This document shows positions 47,247-57,215 of a stretch of DNA of 64,000 bases, in pieces (the first letter of the stretch is position 1; the number at the start of each line of letters is the position of its first letter). The notes below the pieces were generated by a model. It was given only the letters and a program-made list of their open reading frames with translations. It made no database searches and had not been told where the DNA came from. This DNA is from Corynespora cassiicola (Eukaryota > Ascomycota > Dothideomycetes > Pleosporales > Corynesporascaceae), in contig JAEUWY010000001.1 of assembly GCA_022059125.1 (NCBI GenBank), positions 558,001 through 622,000 of the forward strand, given 5' to 3'. The position numbers and the translations under genes were made by a program.

Positions 47247-49204
47247 ATGGGGTTTCTAGCGAGATTTTCTATCCTTGGCAGGTATCGCGGCCTTCTTTGC
47301 AACAGCAAATCCTTTCGTCGTCAACGCGCAAAACGCTCAGCTCATTCGGGACTTTGACTACGTGATTGTTGGGGGAGGTACTAGTGGATTGGTCGTTGCA
47401 AACCGTTTATCTGAAGACAAAAATGGTAAGTACGGATACACTCATCTTCAACGGTAACTAAATGTGCGGCATCTTCAGTCACAGTTCTTGTCGTCGAAAA
47501 TGGCGCCATCGACGATAGACCAGCGACCAGAATCCCTTATTTCGCAAATATCAATACGCAAAACTTATATAACATCAGATCAGGCCCTGAACCTTTTATG
47601 CACAATGGCACATGGAGAGTTCTTGCTGGCAACGTGGTGGGCGGTGGCACAGTTGTCAACGGCATGTTCTGGGATCGCGGCGCGGATGCGGACTACAAAG
47701 CGTGGGAACAGCTCGGTAACCCTGGCTGGGGGTATGAGGGACTGGCTAGATACTTTAAGAAATCTACAAGTTTCGATGGCCCTGCAAAATCAACACGGGA
47801 GGCTTTCAATATTACGTATGACGAAAGCGCGTAAGTATGGGATCTTTTCGAGCAATTTCGTTCTGGCTGATGTTACAAAGATACGGCACTGGTCCAGTGA
47901 AGGTTTCTTACTCCAGCTACCAATACGAAGATTACAAGCCTACCATTAAGGCCTTCGCGGCAAGAGACGACATTCCCTACTCTATTGAGGGCTTTTCCAG
48001 GCCCCTTGGCCTCTTTTGGGTTCCAAACGCTATCGACAATAGTACTCAGGAACGATGCCATGCCCGAAAAGCCTACTATGATCCAGTAAAAGCAAGACCG
48101 AATCTGTTACTCTTGACAAATACCCATGTGGAGAAGATTCTATTCACAAACGATTCGAGTCTTGCAGCCAGTGGCATCAGAATGAAGTCAAATATCGATG
48201 CAACAACATCTTTCGCTTTCGCACGTAAAGAGGTCATTCTGGCCGCAGGATCCATATTTACTCCACATCTTCTTATGCTGTCAGGTATCGGTCCAAAGGA
48301 AGTACTAAAGGATGCAAACATTTCTCTTACCAAGGATCTTGCAGCTGTTGGGGCGAACTTCCAAGATCACCCGGCTTTCTACATGAAGTTCGGAATCACA
48401 AACCAATCTATCCCAAACCTGGATATGCTGTTAACAAACCCGGATCTAGAGTTCAATGCAACAGCAGCTATGCTCTATGCCACGAATCGTACCGGGCCCT
48501 GGACCTTTACCCGAGAGAATGCTGTCGTTTTCTTGCCTTTCAAACGATTTTCCAAGAGATTCCGGTATATTACTGGTCTCATTTGGAAACAGAATGCCAC
48601 GCAATTTCTTCCCAGTCGCTATCAAAAAGATAGTAAGCTTCTCAAGGGTTTTATGAGACAGAGAGAGATCCTCATCGACCATTACCTTTCCGACTATGCA
48701 GCCATTGGGGAATATCCTATAGAGCCCTGGGGAGGAGCGACCACTGCTTTGCAAAAGCCTATTTCTCGAGGTCTTTTGACGCTGAATACAACACATCCAG
48801 AGAGTCCTCCTATTGTGGTACGTCACGCATTCCAAAACCCTGTAGATAAGATGGTATTGGGCGAGCTGGTTAGATGGAACCGAGAGCACTGGAAAAGTCA
48901 ATATCTGGAGCACTTTAACCCTGTGGAAGTCATTCCGGGTGCACAGTATACAACGGACGATGAAATCTTGGACGCAGGTATCAGGGCTGCTGCTCTGAAC
49001 CCGACTTTTGCGCACTCAAGTGGGGCATGCGCAATGATGCCAGAGGAGCTTGGGGGTTGCGTGGACCCTCAGCTTCGAGTATACGGAGTGAATAGGTTGA
49101 GGATTGTGGATGCCAGTATCATGCCTCTTATTCCTGCTACGCATCTCATGGCAACAGTCTATGCAGTCGCGGAGAAGGCGGCCGACATTATCAAAGGGAC
49201 GTAG
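47247..49204 (+). pseudogene. GMC oxidoreductase, copy 2, frameshift in the signal peptide
   Basis: The ATG at 47247 opens MGFLARFSIL, but aligning it with copy 1 shows one extra base in cttggcaggt (about 47274-47277), so the long frame GIAAFFATANPFVVNAQ lacks a start. In frame there is a TAG at 47257 and no other ATG before the FAD motif. The rest is undamaged: exons to 47425, 47479-47830 and 47881-49204 with introns at the same places as copy 1. DYVIVGGGTSGLVVANRL, GNVVGGGTVVNGMFWDRGAD, FAHSSGACAMMP and IPATHLMATVYAV are all kept. The clean body suggests a recent break or a sequencing error. If real, no secreted enzyme can be made. Confidence 0.7.
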
Positions 49205-51040
49205 CCATTTTGTACCACTACATTAGAAGCTCATAGTAGATACGTAAATCTAATTCATAAGTTGTCAATTCTCATCGATCTCACATAATTCACGCCAGAG
49301 TAAATTTATTAACCTATCGAAAATTCAAGATGGAACCTTTTACCCGTTTAGTGGCGGTGTGGGAGGATAGCTTTACATTCAACAGCCAGGCGTGGTCTCT
49401 ATGTGCAATGTTGGAGACGCCTAGGGATAGCAATGAGACCATGATCTTGACAGGAATTAGCATCGTCACAGTCGGAAACCTGAGCAAAGCCTTGACCATA
49501 TCTTGTCCAAGTAGACAAAAGGCCTGGGATCATGAACCGTGGAACTCGATTCCTCGTCCTTGGCGAATTTTCAACTTTCGAAGTAGACACAAGGCCCAAA
49601 GTTGATGAACTGGCCCGCACCTGGTGCGCATTTTTCATCATGATTCGGCAGCTCTGTATATGAACGTCCAGCAGGATCCTGGAAGTCGGCATGCTCGAAC
49701 TTCCAGGTGTGAATTTTCGCGATCACAAAGCAGACAGATGGGTATGCGGCCATGCGCAGAATTAAATGGGTTGGGAAACCGTTCCCCAGATCTTGGTCAT
49801 GACGATCTTCATCGGCCCTGCGTCAACCACGTGGGGCTTAAGGGCTACCTTCGACCGGGGAAAAGGATGGCATAAATGGCACTCTTGGAGCCCACATCCG
49901 ACGTGTCACATTGGTGTTGCCAACGTGCCTTCCACACTGCTGCTGAGCTTGTTTTCAAGAGCCGGCGCAAGAATCGTGTGATGATGGGCTTGTCAGATAT
50001 CATGACAGCCTATCACCTTGAGCCCGGTGCTTGGTGAGCTACCATCCACGTCCCCGGAGGAAGAACGTCCGGGGCCCCAGACACGTCGTGTGCGCGGGGA
50101 TCTCGCACGCCAGACATGGTGGAATCCCCGCTGAACTAGACGCTGTGCTCGTGAAGCTAAGATGAGGTATCCACCATCTTCCCTACGACCGGCTCAACAG
50201 CTGGTCCTGATTTCGGATAAGAGCCAAACAACCCAATGGCAGTACTGCGGACCCGTTATTCTGCGCTTGGCGGGACAGACTCTGGGGAACCAAGCGTCGG
50301 TTTCATGTCCAGACAAGACATGTATAGATATGGCCAATCTTGTACTCGGAAAAGTCGGCAACCAAGTGCGTAGGGGTCATGATGATGTCAGCCAATCACA
50401 GGCCAAGCGACAAGGCACGGGCGACGCGCTACACCCCTTGGCCTCCACCACGAGCCCACAACAACCCTTCCCCGCGTAATCGGCATGCGCAACCCCACGA
50501 ATATGGAGACGCTCAGCCAAGGCCATAATGCGGGTATATGTCCCTTCCGGACTCTTGGGCTGACGAGTATCTCTCCAATTCTCTTGGTCCTGCATTCCAA
50601 CAGCGCGCCTGTCATGGATCCTCGCCTCTCCAAGACTGTTTGCTAAGAGAAGGATTCGTTCAACGTCTTGAATAGACAAATGAGCTTCGAACCGAACGGC
50701 ATGATGGCCTTGGGATTCCAGTTACGCCCTCAAGCTTCGGCTTTAGAGCCTTGACAAGAGCGATCGCTCTCCAGCGGGACGGACAAAAGGATGATACGCT
50801 TGCTTCTGTGCGATCCGGTCGAGCGTTTGGCTGGAAAATATCCCAGAAGTAATGCGACCGACGCCACGGACCTACAACCAAGACATACGGCTCCATGGCG
50901 CGCCTTGTGCTGCGCGGAGAGGAACCGTGCCCGCCGGGGAACGCGACAGGTATAAGATCTCGCAGTCCCATACGAGCTGCTGATCATTTCATCTGCTCCT
51001 GATCACAAGACCCCTTTGCGAAATCAGTTACTTGAGCACC
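49205..51040. other. Intergenic, 1.8 kb, with a possible gene fragment
   Basis: Mostly featureless. On the minus strand 49753-49571 a 60-codon frame from ATG reads HTWKFEHADFQDPAGRSY, then NHDEKCAPGAGQFINFGPC and stops. The cysteine-bearing, protein-like wording could be the last exon or a relic of a small secreted protein, but no signal peptide or upstream exon was found. 50700-51040 should hold the promoter of the MFS gene. Confidence 0.3.
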
Positions 51041-52644
51041 ATGAGCAGTCAGTCAGAAGAAGGCCGTGTCGCCTTCAACGAAAAGGACACGGGTTCTCCC
51101 CCCACCGAACTCGAGAGGGTCGAAAATGCGGCAATGCCAAATGGCGTCGACCCAGAGACGGAAAAGGCATTGCTGAAGAAACTGGATCGCCGTCTCATTC
51201 CCATGATTTGCTGGATCTACCTGATGAACTTTATGGATCGAGGTTTGCATTACACCTTCGGATGAAGGAAGGGCCCTGCTGACGCAACCAGTCAACATTG
51301 GCAACGCTCGTCTTTACGACCTCGAGGAGGAACTTGGAATGACTGGAGACCAGTACCAAATCGCTGTTTCCATTCTCTTTGTGACTTACTGCGTACGTCC
51401 TTCCGCCTGATGCTAAACTCAGCTCTGACCGAAACCAGTTATTCGAAACCCCCTCGAACCTGATCATCAAAAGGCTCCAGCCCGCACGTTACCTCGCAGG
51501 CTTGGTTCTGCTTTGGGGGTTGGTTGCGACATTCACCGCGTTCGTCAACAATTTTGCCGCTCTAGTCGCTTGCCGCTTGCTTCTTGGCACTTTCGAAGCA
51601 GGCCTGTTCCCCGGTATTCTCCTATACCAGACGATGTTTTACAACAAGCGCCAGATTTCCTTGCGCAATGCCTATTTCTATGCCACTTCCGCTGCAGCTG
51701 GAGCTGTTGGAGGTCTCGTAGCGTACGGAATTGGGTTCATGGACAATGACGGCCAGGGTACAGCAGGATGGCGAGCTTGGAGGTGGATCATCCTGATCAA
51801 CGGCATTCCTACCGTCCTCACCGCTATTGTCGTTCCGTTCGTTCTCCCCAACAGTCCTGAGACAGCATCCTTTCTCAGCGAGGAAGATCGCCGAAACCTT
51901 GTCCTCATGCGCGAATCCGAGGTGGGCATGACCAAGAGCGCGCAGGAAATGCACAAGGAAGATGTAATGGACGGCGTCAAGGACTGGAAAATTTACGCTT
52001 GGTCGATTGCTCAATTTTGCGGCCACAGTGTGCTTTACAGTTTCAGTGTCTTCCTACCCACCATCATCCAAGGCATGGGAACCTGGAACACGGCCCAGAT
52101 CCAAGCGCTCACTGTCCCTGTTTATGCTGCCGGTGCCATCACCTACATCAGCTGTGCGCTCATCAGCGACAGGATCCAACAGCGAGGCATATTCTGCTTC
52201 ATTGGTGGAAGCATCATGATCATCGGCTATTGCTTCCTGATCGCTAATCAAAGTGTCGCGATGAGTTTTGCCGGATGTTTCCTTGTCGCTATCGGCCTGT
52301 GGACTTCCACTGGTACTTCAATGGCTTGGATCAACGTCAATAACCCGCGCTATGGCAAACGCGCCTATGCTAGCGGAATGTTGATCACGATTGGTAATTC
52401 TGCGGGTGTGGCATCACCGTTCTTGTTCAGCTCAAGAGACGCGCCAGCCTATAGGCCGGGCTACGGTGCCACGATTGGAATGCTGGTGCTCGCTCTGGTC
52501 ATTCACGTCTCTGTCTGGCTGTGGTTGCGTAGGGCTAACCAGAGGAAGCTTTCTGGAGCGGAAGACTGGAGGGTTGAAGGAAAGACTGAGCAGGAGGCCG
52601 CCGAGATGGGCGAGCTGAACCCGAAGTACCTGTATACCACTTAG
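51041..52644 (+). CDS. MFS permease, anion:cation symporter family (Dal5/Tna1-like)
   Basis: Exons 51041-51242, 51292-51392 and 51439-52644; 1509 bases, 502 aa, phases agree. Start ATG 51041 (MSSQSEEGRV). The cytosolic N-terminus contains EKALLKKLDRRLIPMICWIYLMNFMDR, the usual ACS-family lead into TM1, followed by VNIGNARLYDLEEELGMTGDQY and ETPSNLIIKR between TM2 and TM3. CRLLLGTFEAGLFPGILLYQ and SLRNAYFYATSAAAGAVGGL are family signatures. About 12 helices, central loop LPNSPETASFLSEEDR. Relatives carry allantoate, nicotinate, biotin precursors or other carboxylates inward with protons; the substrate cannot be read from sequence. Confidence 0.88.
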
Positions 52645-53294
52645 AAGTCGTCGACGCAGAGGCGTATTTTTGCATGACCGTAGGATACGATAGCACAAGT
52701 AAATAGAGCAGTTGAAATCTGAACGTGACCATCTGGAGCCGTGAAGAGAGCATATTTGTGAATGAGGTGTCAATTTTCTGAAGCAATGGTATGGGGCTTA
52801 GTCGAGACTTGATTAAAATAACTGTTGAAGGTGTTAAGTGGAGTTCAACTATATGAGACTTTGAATATCTATAAATGAAAAGGTTCTTTATTCATTGAAA
52901 GTATTGGAGAGAGACAGCGTATTTGTCAGGATCACAGGGATTGTTTTACACCAAAAGCTACTCTTGTTAGTATTTAAACTTTTAATAAGATCTTTACGTA
53001 TTGTTTAGTTATTTCAAACCTCTAGTAATACAAACACAGTCAGTCAGAGCTTTTAACTCCAGAGTCGGCAAGGAACATCAATTTATCAAATTTATCAATT
53101 AATTTCAAAATGCTGTCGTAACTCGCTCCCATAATTCAAGCAGCTGTAATGCCGCCGAAATGATACAACAAAGAAAAGATAAAGTCTATACAGGAATAAA
53201 CGGTGTGACACAAACACATCCTCTATTCTAGTTTGTATCGTTCTCCAGGATATCTTCCAAATCCCACCCCAAATTACCGCCAATACTGAAGGGT
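52645..53294. other. 3' intergenic region
   Basis: 650 bases between the converging MFS gene and the minus-strand membrane-protein gene. Contains only their trailing sequences. Confidence 0.4.
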
Positions 53295-54124
53295 TCATTG
53301 GCGTCCATGGTACCTCGAAGGAGGCATGTACATCTGTTGGCCATGCGACTGGGTATTGTAATCGCGTGAGCGAGAGCTGTGGCGCGAGTGGCGGTGCTCG
53401 TGATTGGGGTATTCCTTCCTTTGTTCGCGGCGGGAGTGATCAGATGGCGACCGCTCGTGTTCCATCTTCACGCTTGGTGGGGTGGCAACGGGGGCAATTT
53501 GAGCATATTGGTTCATCGATACACCCTCCTCGTAGTAGGTTTCTGCCAGGGGCTCCTCGCCTCGCTTCTTTCCGTTCTTCTTAAAGTATCGGAAGTCCTT
53601 GAAAGAGATGCCAAAGGCATAGGCTTCGCATTGGCTAATACTATTGTTAGGGGGAGCGTCGGCAGCCACATGGGTTGATACGTACGCGATGAAGATTGCG
53701 AGACCAATTACCACCCAGCCCATATAGCAGGTCGAGGTACCGTGACACCCTCGTTGCATAATGGTCTGAATTCCAAGGAAAGCGACAGCACTCCAAAAGA
53801 CGACTTCGAGACCATTGATGATCGCGTAGGCCTTCAGAGAGCCCCATCGCTTAAACTTTTCGAATCGTTCTGTGACCACTTCGTATATGAGGAAGACCAT
53901 TGATTTGGCGCCCTTTCGGTTACGTCAGACTGAGATCTAAGGGAGTGGCTATAAGAACTTACCATTGCAAGAGCCATGGTGTCTGACCGCGACATGCGAC
54001 CACTCATTGTGAAGATGCGAACCACTGCGACAATCATGGCCGCCTTGATGAGAATGAAGAGGATAATGTGCATAGGCGTCCTGAATTTGGGGTCGAACTG
54101 CACGACTCTTTGAAAGAAAGACAT
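53295..54124 (-). CDS. Four-TM fungal membrane protein of unknown function
   Basis: Two exons, 54124-53963 and 53912-53295, joined by a 50-base GTAAGT...AAAG intron in phase 0; 259 aa. Hydrophobic segments: HIILFILIKAAMIVAVVRIF, SMVFLIYEVV, GLEVVFWSAVAFLGIQTIM and GWVVIGLAIFIAYVS. The C-terminal half is cytosolic-looking and polar, with a histidine/arginine/serine-rich tail (EHRHSRHSSRSRD). The layout resembles MARVEL-type four-helix proteins, but I cannot confirm the family. Start ATG 54124 (MSFFQRVVQFDPKF). Confidence 0.7.
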
Positions 54125-55471
54125 CTTTGTTGTTATGGGCTCGATTCGGATTTGGACTAAGTTGGGTAGATGTATCGGGCCGATACAACACAGTTGATTT
54201 CTGACGGTGTTGCCTGGGAAGATGGTGAACCGGTGGGGTCTTGGAGCTGTAGATATGGCGGTAAAGCGGACTGATGGTTGCTGCTGCTGTGTGGTTACTA
54301 TGGTGCAACATGTACATTATATCTGCCTCCAAGTCCATGAATACATCGCTCTCCATGTACGCGGCCCTTCTATCGTACTCGCACTCTGCGGGATGTACCG
54401 CGAGAGTGCGAGTGCGAGACCGAAGACCGAGTACGCGGATACCACAATGGGCCGAGATGGATGGCGCGGGGCCAATCAGGGGATGCAGAAATGGCACTAA
54501 GCCTCAGCCCTACGAGCACACTCCCCATATTGACGATCATGCAAATCGTCCGCACCGTTACAAGTGGGCGTCTGAAACCCTATTTTTACATCATTGGGCG
54601 ACACTGCCCTGCACAGAGATACGCGAGCCAGATGTGCACCTGCTTCAGGCTTTGAAGATCCTGAGCTGGACTCGCTTTCGGGCCGTCGGATGATCCGCTC
54701 CCTACTCTTTGCGGGAATGCTTGCGGGAAGTGATTGCTATTTCGAATATCCTGTCCACTGTATCCTTGTTGGGAGAAGTTGTGGAGATGACTGATTGGCG
54801 GTCGAGTAGACTGCAACTCGTCTGCCGCGTTCGCATCCAGCCCCCAAGGCTGAGTCTCGATACACATTTAGAGGTGTCATTAAGCTTATGTGAACTTGGC
54901 TATTGAAACTTGCGAGTACCGGGGATAAGGCTGAGGGCGGATCCGTTCGAGAGCTATCATTTTATCCAGCGACCAATCAAGGCATCCTTGATTTCCAAAC
55001 TCAGTCGTCATCACCTCTGCCGTGTCCGCGATGATCCGTTCCTCCGCGCATAACATGACGGATACAAATTTGCAAGACGGATGTGTTTTTTAAATTCGCA
55101 GACTCTTCACTATTATACGGACTGATGATCAGCTCAGTAGATCAAACACACTGGATTCCGCCGCACAAAACACCCTCTTTCCGAAACCTTACCATATATG
55201 ATTGTTCATCTTCACCCTTCGTTTCGTATCAATCTTATTCCCAGTATGAAGAGCTTTCACATCAGGGATTTGATTCCCACACGTACAATTCAAGTACCCA
55301 CGGCCATTATTCTCCCACAGTGGCAGACACTCGCTCGGTGGGCCGGCCCATAATTGACAGCTAACGCTTGGGTTAGCCGCCTTCACCTTCCCCCCTTCAA
55401 CAACAGAAGAGTTACTGACATCTATGTCATTTAGCTAACAGTACCCACTTTAAAAACTCTCATAGTTGCAC
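54125..55471. other. Intergenic
   Basis: 1.35 kb. Frames at 54274-54693 and 55083-55364 lack motifs. An inverted pair gcactctcgcggta / ctcgcactctgcggg near 54380-54410 is short and may be chance. The left part is the promoter of the four-TM gene. Confidence 0.35.
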
Positions 55472-56506
55472 TCAGATCGCCGCGGCTTTCTTCATCCACT
55501 CCGCACCCAACTTGTCGAGAAACGCATCGGCGGCCGCGTCGCTCACCGCGCCTTTATTGACATCCAACTTTTCGAAGAGTGACGCTGCATCAAAGGCCGG
55601 CCCACAGAATTTGTCATCGGACATCTTTTCGACGACCTCCTCATAGTCGGTTAGCTCTGGTGGCGCCTCGGCGTAGAGTTCGGCAGGCTCCGACTTGGCA
55701 GGATATGGCTCGGTCCACTTCGCATCTTCGGAAGGGAAAAGAGGCACGAGTATCGGATCTTCCAAATCTTCGGCTTTAGCGAGAAGATAAGACAGATTTA
55801 TGGGGTTTTGAAGTTCATGTACAGGCTGGAAGTTGTAGGAGTCCAGCCTCATACGCTTGACTGGATTGTCGTCGTCTGGCTCATACGGAGCTTTTCGCTT
55901 CTTGCCGCCCTGTGGTGATGGAAGAGTGGGTTTACTAGTCTTATGTGGGGGCGATCTACTTTTAGGCGATCCTTGTGTCGCAGGTATCTCTGGCGTCACC
56001 GGTTCCGTGCGGACTTTGAAATCGGGCAGGTCGAACAATTCGAGATCGCGTTGAAGTCTAATGGGAAACAGTTCGAGGTGTGCCATTATACTGGTGAGCT
56101 CATCCATCTCTTCTTGATTCACTTGGGGGCAAATTGGAGAGACAAATCGATGTCGTGAATGCGTGACAGGGTGCGATTTGGGCACGTTGTTGCCCTGGCC
56201 ATTTCCACTGGCTGACGTTTCTAGCTTGGCCGAGAAATAATGTTGGGGATTCACAGGCCTTCTTTCTGTCTCTTTGTAGGCATAGGAATTTGACGTGTTT
56301 GTATCCATTCCACGTAGCAGGCTGATTCCAGTCTCTATGAAGGCTTCGTACGCAAAAGAATTTGGCGATTTAGCATTGTATTGCTGCAAGTATTCGAGTC
56401 GCTTTACAAGCTCCTCAGCTTGCAAGATATGAAAGAAGAGCTTGCCTTGAACCGTTTCCTGGCCCGTTTTGTTTAGTAGCTCCGTAAAGTTGGCTGGTAA
56501 GTCCAT
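55472..56506 (-). CDS. Unrecognised, probably nuclear protein
   Basis: Intronless frame of 344 aa from ATG 56506 (MDLPANFTELLNK). No known domain recognised. Residues about 25-60 form a likely helix or coiled coil (ILQAEELVKRLEYLQQYN). The middle is proline/serine-rich with a bipartite basic cluster, KKRKAPYEPDDDNPVKRMR, typical of nuclear import. The C-terminal 90 residues are acidic and alanine-rich (TDYEEVVEKMSDDKF ... DAAADAFLDKLGAEWMKKA), as in some transcription co-regulators. Codon use and composition are ordinary. Confidence 0.6.
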   Translation of the reverse strand: MDLPANFTELLNKTGQETVQGKLFFHILQAEELVKRLEYLQQYNAKSPNSFAYEAFIETGISLLRGMDTNTSNSYAYKETERRPVNPQHYFSAKLETSASGNGQGNNVPKSHPVTHSRHRFVSPICPQVNQEEMDELTSIMAHLELFPIRLQRDLELFDLPDFKVRTEPVTPEIPATQGSPKSRSPPHKTSKPTLPSPQGGKKRKAPYEPDDDNPVKRMRLDSYNFQPVHELQNPINLSYLLAKAEDLEDPILVPLFPSEDAKWTEPYPAKSEPAELYAEAPPELTDYEEVVEKMSDDKFCGPAFDAASLFEKLDVNKGAVSDAAADAFLDKLGAEWMKKAAAI

Positions 56507-57215
56507 GCTGTTGGGTTGCTGCTTAGTGGGTATGGTTGTGCAGAAGGGTGTAGCGGGCAATTGTGGATTATTAGCTACAATAACCTGTCGCTTCGAGGGA
56601 ATGACAGGGACAGGCTGATATCGATCAAGTAATATTCACACGGGCATCACAAAGCGGGGAATAATACCCTGCTTTTAGTGAAAATCATCATCGTCAACAC
56701 TAAACTACGAGATAAGCTTCGTTAAGCGCAACAACAACACGTTATAAGATAGTGACTAGGTTTCTTCTAATATATATTCTACCTCACCTTTATTCTTTAG
56801 GAATATTGTGTTCCTAATCATATAGACATCTAATATTTTCTAACGTGCACAATGCTCTGTAAGTCCTAGCACATCGTCAATGTTGCATGTTATAATTCAA
56901 ATAAGAAATATAATTATCGATTCGATCTTTCCAACAATATTACTTTCAAAAAAAATCTTTTTCTAGAAATCTGAAGGCACATATTTCTGTAATTTACAAC
57001 GTCATAAGCGAACAAGGATTACTTTTCACATCGTCCAACTACTTTTTGAGTCACTCGGATTGAGCACAGCCCTCGCCGCTGGGAGGATAAGAAAGGCCCC
57101 GCCTTTGACTCGCATTTTCCACCTCGTACACACTTGCTCACACAGGCAAACCGCAACCAACCTCACATCAAAAACCCGACCCGAAAGAGCTTTCATATGA
57201 TCTTCGAGCCCAACC
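56507..57215. promoter_or_regulatory. Divergent promoter between two unrecognised genes
   Basis: 709 bases between divergent start codons at 56506 and 57216. AT-rich in the middle (56740-56960) but not RIP-like. The two genes may be co-regulated. Confidence 0.4.

Noticed and set aside
51693..52247. Large frames antisense or offset within the MFS gene
   Set aside because: Shadows of the permease coding frame.
54274..54693. 139-codon plus-strand frame
   Set aside because: Overlaps the promoter of the minus-strand four-TM gene and reads like random sequence.
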